NCBI GenBank assembly: GCA_947497265.1
Contig: CANMFP010000001.1
Coordinates: forward strand, 124,001-188,000
Source of the DNA: an uncultured Isoptericola sp.
GTDB taxonomy: Bacteria; Actinomycetota; Actinomycetes; Actinomycetales; Cellulomonadaceae
Reading direction: 5' to 3'
DNA length: 64,000 nt
Shown here one piece after another: positions 36,401 through 44,446 of this stretch. Positions within the stretch are counted from its first letter, which is position 1; every line of letters starts with the position of its first letter. The notes under the pieces are model-generated. The model was not told the DNA's origin. It ran no database searches and saw only the letters and a list, made by a program, of their open reading frames with translations. The translations under genes and the position numbers were made by a program.

Positions 36401-37935
36401 TCCCGCTCGCCCTCGAACGGCGGCGGACCGTCGAGCACGACGCCGCGCGCCTCGATCAGTCCTTCGAGGCGGGTGAGGAGCGCCGTCCCCCGACCGGGGT
36501 CCGCGGCCAGGTGGTCGGAGGCGCCCAGAGGGCTGTGGGGCGACCCGGTGTGCGGGACCCACTGCAGCCACTCCCAGTCCTCGCGGGAGCGGTGCGAGGT
36601 GAGCGCGGTGACGACCATCTCCGCGGGCGAGTGCAGCGCCACGAGCTGCAGCAGGGCGGCCCGGGCGACGGACTCGACGACGCCGCTGGGTCCGGCCAGG
36701 CCGACGTTCCCGCCGTAGCGCAGCGCGGCGACGGTCGGGACGTCGTCGATCACCTCGCAGCGCGCCTTGAGGTCCAGCACCTTGTCCCAGTGCTCGGGGA
36801 TCGCCTCGTTCTCCCGAGGCTCGGTGAACTCGGTGCGTGCCGGAGCGCTGCCCGTCCCCAGCCGGAGCGTCAGGAACCCGCGGTGCTCGGGGCGGTGGGT
36901 CCACATCAGCCCGCCGAGCCGGCGCACGGCGTCGATCGCCTCCGTGAGGGAGGGGGCCTCGGCCCGGCGCACGGCCCGCTCGATCGCGTGGGTCCGCACG
37001 ATCCGTTCCCCGGTGGCCTCGACCGCCTCCTCGAACAGCCGTGACGCCTCGGCGAACTGCTTCTTCGCGTTCGTCTTCCGGTCGAGGTACATCGCGATCA
37101 TGATCAGCGGGCTCATGAACATGAAGATGAGCATCCGCGGGTTGTCGAAGATGACGAACATCGCGAGGCCCATGAGGGCCGGGACCATCATCGGCAGCCA
37201 GGGCAGGCGCCGGGGCGGCTCGGGCCGCGGCGGCTTCGGCGCGGCGATGTCGGTCTCGCCGAACCGGGCCACCACCCGTGGGGATCGGTTGAACTCCACC
37301 ACCGGGCTCGTCGGGGCCAGGCTGGTCGACCGGTGCAGGGAGACGACGGAGACGACGCTCCCGCCGACGGTCACGGTGTCGGACGACGTGAGCGCGGAAC
37401 GCGTCATCCGCTGGCCGCCCATCACGAGGCCGTTCGCCGAGTCGAGGTCGTGGACCTCCACCTGCTCGCCGATGATGATGCGCGCGTGCCGCTTGGAGAC
37501 CTGCGGGTCCTGGAGCCGGACGTCCATGTCGCGGTCCCGCCCCAGGTACGACGTGCCGACGGGCAGGTGGAACTCACGACCCGCGTCCGGGCCCTCCAGC
37601 ACGCGCAGCACGGCGACGGCGGCGCCGCGGTCCTGACCGGGGTGGACGAACTGCTCCGAGACGCGGACGATCGACACGGCCGAGCCCGACCGCAGCCCCG
37701 CCTGGACGATGTCGCTGGTCGGGGTGAGCACCCGGCCCGCGGAGACGTTGCGCTGCGCCGAGCCGTCGCCGAGGATCTGCAGCGTGAGGTTGTCCGGTGC
37801 CGGTGCCCCGTTGCGGGTGGGGTCGGCCGTGAACAGCACCTCGGCCACGTCGCGGACGCTCGCGGTGGCGTCCGCGGTGACGGCCACGTTGACGGCCGAC
37901 TCGTCCGGCCGGCTCAGGGTCAGCTTGATGCGCAC
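33457..37935 (-). CDS. eccC: EccC/EssC-type FtsK/SpoIIIE ATPase with ubiquitin-like and FHA N-terminus
   Basis: Motor of a type VII secretion system, 1492 residues. Residues 1-90 (MRIKLTLSRPDESAVNVAV...) resemble the YukD/EsaB ubiquitin-like fold; ~105-195 form an FHA domain (YLGRDRDMDVRLQDPQVSKRHARI...DLDSANG); ~240-282 two membrane helices; then three FtsK-like ATPase domains with P-loops GGTTGAGKSE (~708), GTGGTGKST (~1035) and GPPGSGRTT (~1315). The first ATPase has Walker B-like SLIIVVDEFAAL. An N-terminal FHA is found in EssC of Firmicutes rather than mycobacterial EccC. GTG start. No EccB, EccD, EccE or mycosin gene is in the window. Confidence 0.95.
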   Translation of the reverse strand: MRIKLTLSRPDESAVNVAVTADATASVRDVAEVLFTADPTRNGAPAPDNLTLQILGDGSAQRNVSAGRVLTPTSDIVQAGLRSGSAVSIVRVSEQFVHPGQDRGAAVAVLRVLEGPDAGREFHLPVGTSYLGRDRDMDVRLQDPQVSKRHARIIIGEQVEVHDLDSANGLVMGGQRMTRSALTSSDTVTVGGSVVSVVSLHRSTSLAPTSPVVEFNRSPRVVARFGETDIAAPKPPRPEPPRRLPWLPMMVPALMGLAMFVIFDNPRMLIFMFMSPLIMIAMYLDRKTNAKKQFAEASRLFEEAVEATGERIVRTHAIERAVRRAEAPSLTEAIDAVRRLGGLMWTHRPEHRGFLTLRLGTGSAPARTEFTEPRENEAIPEHWDKVLDLKARCEVIDDVPTVAALRYGGNVGLAGPSGVVESVARAALLQLVALHSPAEMVVTALTSHRSREDWEWLQWVPHTGSPHSPLGASDHLAADPGRGTALLTRLEGLIEARGVVLDGPPPFEGERDPKKDAEERSPKPVLPAVVVLVEDDAPLDRSRLVRLAERGPSANVHVVWVAPTVEQLPAACRTFVLLDPQSREESGMTGEVHYGRLTYPVTYETADLATAYEVARILSPVVDVGAPVEDESDLPRSVSYLALVGTDLGSDAAGVVDRWRENLSLTPRDGSPPVRRKSPTDLRALIGHNGVEEFYLDLRTQGPHALVGGTTGAGKSEFLQSWVLGMAAAHSPDRVTFLFVDYKGGAAFADCVDLPHTVGLVTDLSPHLVRRALSSLRAELHYREHLLNRKKAKDLASLERTGDPEAPPSLIIVVDEFAALVGEVPEFVDGVVDVAQRGRSLGLHLILATQRPAGVIKDNLRANTNLRIALRMADESDSKDVLGDEMAAHFSPSIPGRGAAKTGPGRITTFQTGYAGGWTSDEPQHTQVEVEEMDFGTGRRWEMPALDTSDDVDPGPNDIARMVATIRQAASSAGVPAPRKPWLEELAATYDLALLPNPRTDSRLLLGVLDDPHAQAQPTVHYEPDTDGNLAVYGTGGTGKSTTLRTIAVSAGLTARGGPTQVYGIDCGSGGLSMLENLPHVGAVISGDDEERITRLMRRLTGLLDERSARYAEVRASTIDEYRRIADRPEEPRIIVLVDGIGTFRDSYEVSSVRGFSIFGAFTQLATDGRPVGIHLVMSGDRAVSVPPSLNSTVQKRIVHRLAREDDYLMLNVPRDVLNPASAPGRAIMYGQEAQIAVLGGESNGAVQSRELARLEQTMRRMGAAQAPGVARLPDSFGLDALPPFVGDQATIGLRDLDMAPVGLPARSPFMLAGPPGSGRTTAFVTLATTLRRAGRTRLVYLSSRRTSLGALELWDRQAANPEDVVEILKELTADLQEDRYPAGGLTVMVENYTELTGTPAEKPLEAFVKLAVRKEQLVVGESETSTWSKAFTLAGPFKSGRNGILLTPGDTDGDVLMNTPLGRLRRKDFPPGRGFLITAGRAAKIHVALPG

Positions 37936-37936
37936 G

Positions 37937-38632
37937 TCAGGCGTCGTCCTTCAGGTCGAGGAGGGGGAGGTCGTCAGCGGTCACGAGCCGGGAGGTGACG
38001 GCGTGCTCGACGAGGCGCGCCCGGCGGTTGGTCGCAGCCCCGCCCGGGCCGCCGCGCAGGCCTCGGACGCCGATGCGGTCGAGCTTGTCGCAGACGTTGT
38101 CGAGCTTGCGGTTGAACCGCGTCGTCGCCCAGCCGAGGCGCCGTGCCGCGTCCGCGCTGGACGGGATCTCGCTGAGCCCCGTGCCCTCACGGCGCAGCAT
38201 CGGCTCGGCGAGCGCCACGATGAGCTGCTTCTGGCTGACGGTGAACCGGACGGCGCCGATGGTGGTGGCACCGGTCGAGGACTCCTCGGTGCCGATCTCG
38301 TAGTAGGGAGCGTCCCGCAGGGAGGCGGTCAGCTCGTACGTGGTGGGACCCGCGGTGAAGACCACCGACGTCGTGGGGAACACGACTGGCAGCCGGTTCC
38401 CGGGCGGCAGCCAGGACTGCACGCCGCCCCGCAGGTCGCAGACGGTGGCCGCGACGGCCGAGCCGATGTTGCTCAGCCACCAGATGCCCTCCTCGCTGGT
38501 GAATCGCAGGAACCGACGGTGCAGGTAGAGGTTGTCGTCGATCGCCAGGTCGCCCTCGCGGCCGATGTCGAACGGCTCGCCCGGGTCCGGGTGGAACCAC
38601 TCACCGCAGAACTCGATCGCCAGCTCGCCCAT
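37937..38632 (-). CDS. FHA-like protein with C-terminal helical (HTH-like) domain
   Basis: A 231-residue soluble protein. The N-terminal half has an FHA-like beta pattern (EPFDIGREGDLAIDDNLYLHRRFLRF...GIWWLSNIG) with the GRE and H-R segments of phosphothreonine-binding loops. The C-terminal part (EIPSSADAARRLGWATTRFNRKLDNVCDKL) resembles a winged-helix or HTH. It is encoded 1 nt before eccC and after the kinase. It may report phosphorylation state to the secretion ATPase or to transcription; function not established. Confidence 0.78.
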   Translation of the reverse strand: MGELAIEFCGEWFHPDPGEPFDIGREGDLAIDDNLYLHRRFLRFTSEEGIWWLSNIGSAVAATVCDLRGGVQSWLPPGNRLPVVFPTTSVVFTAGPTTYELTASLRDAPYYEIGTEESSTGATTIGAVRFTVSQKQLIVALAEPMLRREGTGLSEIPSSADAARRLGWATTRFNRKLDNVCDKLDRIGVRGLRGGPGGAATNRRARLVEHAVTSRLVTADDLPLLDLKDDA

Positions 38633-38651
38633 CTGTCCCCCTTCCTGTCGC

Positions 38652-40298
38652 TCAGGCCTCGTCCGCGCACACCTGCGTCACGTCGGACGGCTTGCTGTCC
38701 CGCACCACGACGACCTCGACGCAGACGTTCTGGTCCGGGTCGTCGGGCACCCGCACGGTGGTCTCGTCGGTCTCCTCGTACCGCGACTCGGAGGTCAGGG
38801 AGAGCTGCCGCCAGCCGTAGACGTCACCCTCGTGCGCCTCGCGCGGCGGCTCCCAGGTCACCACGACCTCGTCACCGTCGACCGCGACGTCCAGCTCGCG
38901 GACAGGTGGGACGTAGCCGCCGAGCGGTGCGACCGGGTCCACGGCGGTCGCCTCGGCGCTGGGGCCGGCCTCCGGCGACGTCCCGGAGCCCGAGACCAGC
39001 CACCAGACCACGCCGCCGACGACGAGGAGCCCGGCCGCGCCGCCGACCAGCGGCCACCACGAGGTCGAGCGGGTCGCGGCGCCGTCGTCGGCGTCTTCGC
39101 CGGTGTCCGACGACGGCGCCTGGGTCCGGTGCACCGTCTCGTCGACGGGGACACCGGCCCACTCCTGGCCGGTGCCGACCGTGGGGACGAACCCGGGACC
39201 GGGCGCCCCGGGCCCGTTGCCGGGTGCGCCGACCAGCGGCACGGACGCTCCGCCGGTGGACGGTGCCTGCGGGCTCGCGGCCGATCCCCAGGAGCCGGGG
39301 GACCCCGCCGATGCCGCAGACCCGGCCGACCCGGCCGACGGCAGCCCCTGGCCGGGGTCGATGGCGGTGATGCGGTTCATCCGCGTGCCGTCGGCCGCGT
39401 CGTCCTCCTCCGCGTGCACAGAGCCGGACTCGTCGAGGATGTCGATCGGCGTCATGTCGCGCGCCAGCTCGACCTGGACCTGCTGCAGCGCACGGGCGAA
39501 GGCCAGCGCGGTCGGGTATCGCGAGCCCGGCTGCTTGGCCATCGCGATCCGCAGCACCCGCTCGAGCGAGTCCGGGACGTCCCCACGGCCCGTGCCCGGT
39601 AGCGGCGCGGTCGCGATGCGGCTCATGAGGTCCGCCGAGGCGTTCGACCCGCCGGGCACCTCGAACGGGGTGCGGCCGGCGAGCAGCGTGTAGCAGGTGG
39701 CACCGAGCGCCCAGACGTCGGTGGCGATCCCGCTGACCGGCGGGTCGCCGAACGACTCGGGCGGCGACCACGGGATGGACATGCCCTCCGCGACGGACAC
39801 CGAGTCCACCGTGGAGGAGATGCCGAAGTCGGTCAGCGCGGGGTGGCCGAACTGGGTCACCAGGATGTTGGCCGGCTTGATGTCCCGGTGCAGGATGCCG
39901 AGCCGGTGCGCCGTCTCCACCGCGCCGGCGATCTGGATCGTGGTCCGCATCGCCTCCGCGACGGAGAACCGCTCGGTGCGGTAGCGCGACCCGAGGTTCG
40001 GGCGGGAGCAGTGCTCCATCGCCAGGTAGGGGCGGTTGTCCGGCGTCACCCCCGCCTCGAACATCGTGACGATCGACGGGTGGTTGCCGAGCGTCGCCAT
40101 GAGGTCCGCCTCGGCGTCGAAGGCGGCTCGCTGGGCGTCGCTCGACCACTCCTTGAGGAGCACCTTCACCGCGACCGGGCGCCGGGGCCGGCGCTGCTCG
40201 TACAGGAAGACGTCGGAGAACCCGCCGGAACCGATCAGCTTGCGGAACTCGTACCCGGGGATCTCGGGAGGCGCCGAGGGGGCGCGCTTGCTGCTCAT
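38652..40298 (-). CDS. Transmembrane Ser/Thr protein kinase (PknB-like)
   Basis: Receptor kinase, 548 residues. Kinase domain ~15-275: Gly loop LIGSGGFSDVFLYE, catalytic Lys in AVKVLL, HRDIKPANIL, DFGISS and the P+1 segment SIPWSPPE. A long Ser/Gly/Pro-rich juxtamembrane linker follows, one membrane helix at ~415-437 (WPLVGGAAGLLVVGGVVWWLV) and an extracellular ~100-residue FN3-like domain (PPVRELDVAVDGDEVVVTWEPP). It lacks PASTA repeats, so the signal is not muropeptide of the usual type. Corresponds to the kinase of the PFNA cluster; likely substrates are the FHA proteins around it. Confidence 0.95.
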   Translation of the reverse strand: MSSKRAPSAPPEIPGYEFRKLIGSGGFSDVFLYEQRRPRRPVAVKVLLKEWSSDAQRAAFDAEADLMATLGNHPSIVTMFEAGVTPDNRPYLAMEHCSRPNLGSRYRTERFSVAEAMRTTIQIAGAVETAHRLGILHRDIKPANILVTQFGHPALTDFGISSTVDSVSVAEGMSIPWSPPESFGDPPVSGIATDVWALGATCYTLLAGRTPFEVPGGSNASADLMSRIATAPLPGTGRGDVPDSLERVLRIAMAKQPGSRYPTALAFARALQQVQVELARDMTPIDILDESGSVHAEEDDAADGTRMNRITAIDPGQGLPSAGSAGSAASAGSPGSWGSAASPQAPSTGGASVPLVGAPGNGPGAPGPGFVPTVGTGQEWAGVPVDETVHRTQAPSSDTGEDADDGAATRSTSWWPLVGGAAGLLVVGGVVWWLVSGSGTSPEAGPSAEATAVDPVAPLGGYVPPVRELDVAVDGDEVVVTWEPPREAHEGDVYGWRQLSLTSESRYEETDETTVRVPDDPDQNVCVEVVVVRDSKPSDVTQVCADEA

Positions 40299-40308
40299 GC
40301 GCCCGCCC

Positions 40309-42015
40309 TCACCAGATGCCCTCGAAGGTGAGCGCCACGCCGTCGCCGAGCTCCACGACGTCGCCGTCCGCGATGATCTCCTTCTGGTTCGGGTGCAGGC
40401 GGCGGGGCTCCTGGCCCGGGCGCAGCAGCATGGTGCCGTTGGTGGTCGCGAGGTCCTCCACCAGCACGTGCCACTCCTCGAGCGTGACCTCGACGTGGGA
40501 CCGCGAGATGTCCTGCTGCGGGCTCGCCACGGTCACGAGCCGCGGCATCCGGTCCGCGGAGGTGGTGGACGTCCGGGGCCGGCGCCCCACGACCACGTCG
40601 CGGTCCAGGTCGACCGCCTGGCCGCCGTCGACCTCGTTGACGCCGCCGGTGGCCGTGCCGGACGAGACCAGGATGCGTCCCAGCAGCGGGCGGGGCACCA
40701 GGTGCGGGTCGCCCTCCAGCGCCGCGTTGCAGGTGCGGCAGTGCTCGCGCGTCGGCGGGTTGGGGTGGCGCTGGGAGCAGGTCAGCGCCAGCACGTCCTG
40801 GGCGCCCGCGGGTGCGGGCACGTCGAACTGCGGCACCCCGCCGGCGGCCTCGCGCAGCGCGGCGAGCTCGCCCGACATGATGGTGTGGCCGTCGTGGTCG
40901 TCGAGGACACCGGGCTCCTGGCCCGGCTCGGACGGCGGAGCCTGGTCGGCGCTGATGGCGGCCGCCCGCGAGGCGGCCGCGGGGGTCCCGGCACCGGGGA
41001 CCTCGGCGATCAGCCCACCGGGCTCGGGCAAGGGAGCCGGCACGGGCTCCGGCGCAGGTGCGGGCGCCGGTGGCGTCGTCTCCGACGGTGTCGCGGGCGC
41101 CGGGACGGCGGCGGCAGGCTCGTCCTCGCCCTCGTCGTCCTCCGTGACCCGCACGGCGGCGTCCTCGACGCGGCGGAAGACGGTGTCGCCGAACAGGTGC
41201 TCGTAGCCGTCGCCGTCGTCACCCATGACGGTCTCCTCGGAGACCGGCGAGACGGTCTCGCCGTCGTCGGCGCCGTCGTCGGTCGCTTCCCCGGCAGCGC
41301 CGTCGGTGCGACCGTCGTGGCCGGCGGGTACCGGGCGGGCCGGCGGCGCGGGCGTCGGGGCGGGGCTGTCGACGCTGCCGACGATCGTCTCCTGGCTGGG
41401 GACCGTGACGAACTTCTGCCCCGGCACCGGCCACGCGCTCGGGTCGGCGGGAGCGGGGGCGGCGGGTACGTCGGCGGCAGCCGCAGGCGCCTCGGCCCCG
41501 GACTCGCCGCCCTGCACGAGGTTGCCCTGCACGAGGTCCCCGAGCCGCACCGCGTCCGCACGGATCACGCCTCCGACCAGCGGCCACGCCGCGGCACCCG
41601 GGCTCGCTGCGCCTGCCGTGCGAACGACGACGGAGGTCGCGTCGTCGACCACGCGCTCCGCCCACATGAGGACGTCGGCGCCCGTCACCTCGACGTCTCC
41701 CGACCCCGTCGCCACCACGGCCGACGCCGCGGTCCCCCGCACGGCGACCCGCGCCGTGCCGGTGGTGGCGTCCCAGGTCGCCACCGCGAACGGCGGGATG
41801 TCCGTCAGGGCGCCGGCCACCTGGGCGAGCACGCCGACGACCGCCACGACACCCGCCGGGGCCACCCCGTCGTCGTCGGGGCGACCGCTCGCTTCCGGCA
41901 GCACCGCCCAGAGCCGGGCGACCAGGTCCGCGTCGACCGGTGCGGGCAGCAGCACCACGGTGCCACCTCGCACGATCGCCCGTGCGTCGCCCTCGGTGTA
42001 CTCGGCCCTCGTCAT
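40309..42015 (-). CDS. FHA-domain protein with zinc-ribbon-like motif and long linker
   Basis: A 568-residue protein. The N-terminal ~170 residues form a domain without clear relatives (ADARAIVRGGTVVLLPAPVDADLV...). An Ala/Pro/Glu-rich linker follows; then a C-xn-C-x2-C zinc-binding-like segment (CSQRHPNPPTREHCRTC); then a C-terminal FHA domain with VVVGRRP, SRSHVEV and LATTNGT. It is probably a cytoplasmic phosphothreonine reader of the neighbouring kinase. The ATG overlaps the phosphatase stop by ATGA and it ends 10 bp before the kinase. Confidence 0.85.
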   Translation of the reverse strand: MTRAEYTEGDARAIVRGGTVVLLPAPVDADLVARLWAVLPEASGRPDDDGVAPAGVVAVVGVLAQVAGALTDIPPFAVATWDATTGTARVAVRGTAASAVVATGSGDVEVTGADVLMWAERVVDDATSVVVRTAGAASPGAAAWPLVGGVIRADAVRLGDLVQGNLVQGGESGAEAPAAAADVPAAPAPADPSAWPVPGQKFVTVPSQETIVGSVDSPAPTPAPPARPVPAGHDGRTDGAAGEATDDGADDGETVSPVSEETVMGDDGDGYEHLFGDTVFRRVEDAAVRVTEDDEGEDEPAAAVPAPATPSETTPPAPAPAPEPVPAPLPEPGGLIAEVPGAGTPAAASRAAAISADQAPPSEPGQEPGVLDDHDGHTIMSGELAALREAAGGVPQFDVPAPAGAQDVLALTCSQRHPNPPTREHCRTCNAALEGDPHLVPRPLLGRILVSSGTATGGVNEVDGGQAVDLDRDVVVGRRPRTSTTSADRMPRLVTVASPQQDISRSHVEVTLEEWHVLVEDLATTNGTMLLRPGQEPRRLHPNQKEIIADGDVVELGDGVALTFEGIW

Positions 42016-42857
42016 GCGTCCTCCAGTCCTTGCTCCCGCGCGGGCCACGCCCCGGTCGGCACCGTGTCCTCGTCCGGCGCGAAGGCGCCGCGCGGGGTGG
42101 TCGTCGTCCCTTCCGTGCCGTCCGCGGCGCTCGCGACGTCCACCACGATCACGGTGATGTTGTCGCGTCCGCCGGCCGCGATCGCCTCGTCGACGAGCCT
42201 GCCCGCCGCCTCCTGCGGGTCCGGGTGCTCGAGGAGGAGCTGGGCGATCCGCTCGTCGGTGAGCTCGAGGGTGAGCCCGTCCGAGCACACCAGCAGCCGA
42301 TCATCCACCACGACCGGGACGTACCGGAAGTCAGGGCTCGGCGTGTCGTCGGCTCCGAGCGCCCGGGTCACCACGTTGCGACGCGGGTGCTCGCGCGCCT
42401 CCTCCTCCGTGAGCAGGCCGGCGTCGACGAGCTGCTGGACCTCCGAATGGTCCACGCTCACCTGGTCCAGCGTCCCCGCGGACATCAGGTAGGTCCGCGA
42501 GTCGCCGACGTTGACGAACAGCCAGTAGGGCACGTCGTCCTGGTAGGCGACGACGGCGCCGGTCAGGGTGGTCCCCGCACCCCGTCCGCCCGGACCGGTC
42601 TCGATGCCGCGCACCCGCTCCTGCGCCGCCGCGACCAGGTCGACCACGACGTCCGGGTCGATGCGCGCGACGTCCCGCAGAGGGCTCAGCGCCTCGAGCG
42701 CGAAGGCGCTGGCGACCTCGCCCGCGTCGTGCCCGCCCATGCCGTCCGCCACGAGGAAGACCCCGTCGCCCGCGAGGAACCCGTCCTCGTTGACGCGGCG
42801 TCGGCGGCCCTCGTGAGTCGCCGCTCCCCAGCTCAGCACCAGCTCGGCGGCGCTCAT
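42012..42857 (-). CDS. PP2C-family Ser/Thr protein phosphatase
   Basis: A 281-residue metal-dependent phosphatase. Motifs: RRRVNEDGFL, VADGMGGHDAGE (metal-binding Asp and Gly), AGTTLTGAV, NVGDSRTYL, LLVCSDGLT and GGRDNITVIVVD. Soluble, no membrane segment. It would reverse the action of the kinase at 38652. Overlaps both neighbours by 4 bp (ATGA), which implies balanced synthesis of kinase, reader and phosphatase. Confidence 0.96.
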   Translation of the reverse strand: MSAAELVLSWGAATHEGRRRRVNEDGFLAGDGVFLVADGMGGHDAGEVASAFALEALSPLRDVARIDPDVVVDLVAAAQERVRGIETGPGGRGAGTTLTGAVVAYQDDVPYWLFVNVGDSRTYLMSAGTLDQVSVDHSEVQQLVDAGLLTEEEAREHPRRNVVTRALGADDTPSPDFRYVPVVVDDRLLVCSDGLTLELTDERIAQLLLEHPDPQEAAGRLVDEAIAAGGRDNITVIVVDVASAADGTEGTTTTPRGAFAPDEDTVPTGAWPAREQGLEDA

Positions 42858-44437
42858 GGACGCCGCCCGGGGTGGACCACGATGCGCCGGTCGCCGACAT
42901 GGATCGTCGACCCCGTCGGCACCCGGACCCGTGCACCGGGCTCCGCCACGCGCGGCGGCAGACCCGCCGACGAGATCACCGTGCCGTTGGTCGACCCTCG
43001 ATCGGTGAGCCAGAGCCCTGCGGAGTCGACGCCGAGGTCCGCGTGGTTCTTCGACACCGAACGGGTCGGGTCGTCGACACGGATCAGACGGACGTCCTCC
43101 CCTGCCGTCGCCTCCGGGTTGCGGCCGATCCGGGCGAGCCCGTCGACGGCCTGCCGCTCGCCCGACTCCAGCTCGAGCTCGACGACGGCGACGGGCGCGG
43201 GCGTCAGGGCCTGCTGCTGGACGGGTGCCTGCATCCGCGTGGCACCGAACGACGTGTGCTCCTCCGGGAGGCTCACCGGCTGCTCAGGCTGCTCCGGCTG
43301 CTCGACCGGAGCCGGTTCCGGCGCGGGGGCAGCAGGAGCCGGTTCCGGCGCGGGAGCAGCAGGAGCCGGTTCCTGCGCGGGAGCAGCAGGAGCCGCCTGG
43401 GTGGCGGGCCCGGGGGCGGGGACGTCGTCCGGGCTCTCGGCGGCCACCCCGGGCACGCCGGTGATGAGACCGTCTCCGGCCGCCGGCGCCGGTGCCTGGT
43501 AGGCGGCGTACGGGTCGGGGGCGGCCGACGGCGGGTATCCGGCCGCCGTCGGTGGCTGGGCCGGTGGCGACGGCCGGACCGGCGTCGGCGCCACGGAGCC
43601 CGGGCCGGGCGCGGGTGCCACCGGAGCGGCAGCAGGCACCGACGGCGGGTAGGTCGCGGCCGCCGGTGCGGCCGGCCGGGCAGCAGCCGCGGACGCGGAG
43701 GTGCGCGCGTCGACGACGACGGCCTTCCCGGCCTTGTCGTGCCAGCCCTGCCTGCGACCGGACGCGTCCCACAGCGGGCTGAGCAGCACCACGTACTGGC
43801 CGATGCCGATGACGAGCGAGCCGGCTGCCACGACGAGTGAGCGCAGGAAGGCCCGGCCGACCCCGATCGGCATCCCACCCTCCGCGCTCTGCACCCGCAT
43901 GCCCAGGAGCAGGTGTCCGAGGGTCTTGCCCGACCGGCCCTCCCAGATCAGCTGGCACAGCCCGTACGCGAGCAGGACGGCGAGCGCCAGCACGATCACG
44001 ACCAGCATCTGGCTGAGTGCCGCCGCGAACTCCGGGTCACCCGGGTAGTACGTCCCGGCGGGCAGGTCGACGAACAGGAACCCGAGGCCGTACACGAGCC
44101 CGAAGAGGAGACCGGCGCCGGCACCGTCGATCAGGAAGGCGACGAACCGCTTGCCCACGTGGGCGTAGGAGGGCGCGACCAGGGCGGGCTCGGGCGTCTG
44201 GTGCCATGCCGCCGGGACCTGCGTGGCCGTCATCAGCTCGGGCTCGGTGGTCGTGCTCACCGCGACCGGCTCCCCCGGGTCCCCCCGGCCGAACGACTGC
44301 TGGAACGCGCCGCGCGGCCCCTCCGGGGAGACCTCCACCGGCCTGCCCGTCCGCGGGAACTGGCGCCCGCACACGGCGCAGAACGGTGCGCCCTCCCGCT
44401 GGGTCGAGCCGCAGCCCGCACAGACCACGTCACTCAT
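42854..44437 (-). CDS. Zinc ribbon-RDD membrane-FHA protein
   Basis: A 527-residue multi-domain protein. Residues 5-25 form a CxGC...CxVC zinc ribbon; ~95-255 an RDD domain with about four hydrophobic segments (RFVAFLIDGAGAGLLFGLVYGLGFL..., GRSGKTLGHLLLGMRV); ~260-400 a Pro/Ala linker with 9-residue repeats (APAPEPAPA) from a 27-bp DNA repeat at 43308-43388; ~425-525 an FHA domain (ARIGRNPEA, SKNHADL, DRGSTNGT). It could bring phosphorylated partners to the membrane. Coupled by 4-bp overlap to the phosphatase. Confidence 0.88.
   Translation of the reverse strand: MSDVVCAGCGSTQREGAPFCAVCGRQFPRTGRPVEVSPEGPRGAFQQSFGRGDPGEPVAVSTTTEPELMTATQVPAAWHQTPEPALVAPSYAHVGKRFVAFLIDGAGAGLLFGLVYGLGFLFVDLPAGTYYPGDPEFAAALSQMLVVIVLALAVLLAYGLCQLIWEGRSGKTLGHLLLGMRVQSAEGGMPIGVGRAFLRSLVVAAGSLVIGIGQYVVLLSPLWDASGRRQGWHDKAGKAVVVDARTSASAAAARPAAPAAATYPPSVPAAAPVAPAPGPGSVAPTPVRPSPPAQPPTAAGYPPSAAPDPYAAYQAPAPAAGDGLITGVPGVAAESPDDVPAPGPATQAAPAAPAQEPAPAAPAPEPAPAAPAPEPAPVEQPEQPEQPVSLPEEHTSFGATRMQAPVQQQALTPAPVAVVELELESGERQAVDGLARIGRNPEATAGEDVRLIRVDDPTRSVSKNHADLGVDSAGLWLTDRGSTNGTVISSAGLPPRVAEPGARVRVPTGSTIHVGDRRIVVHPGRRP
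43308..43388 (+). repeat. 27-bp tandem repeat inside the RDD-FHA linker
   Basis: Three copies of a 27-bp unit beginning GGAGCCGGTTCCGGCGCGGG encode the nine-residue motif of the Pro/Ala linker on the minus strand. Copies differ at only a few bases, so the repeat number may vary between strains. Confidence 0.8.
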
Positions 44438-44446
44438 CGATTCTCC

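Noticed and set aside
34336-37044. A 902-codon plus-strand frame opposite eccC
   Set aside because: Shadow of a GC-rich gene; no motif, no start context, and the minus strand carries three P-loops and an FHA domain.
43308-43388. Mobile or regulatory repeat
   Set aside because: The 27-bp copies are in frame and encode the Pro/Ala linker, so a coding repeat explains them.
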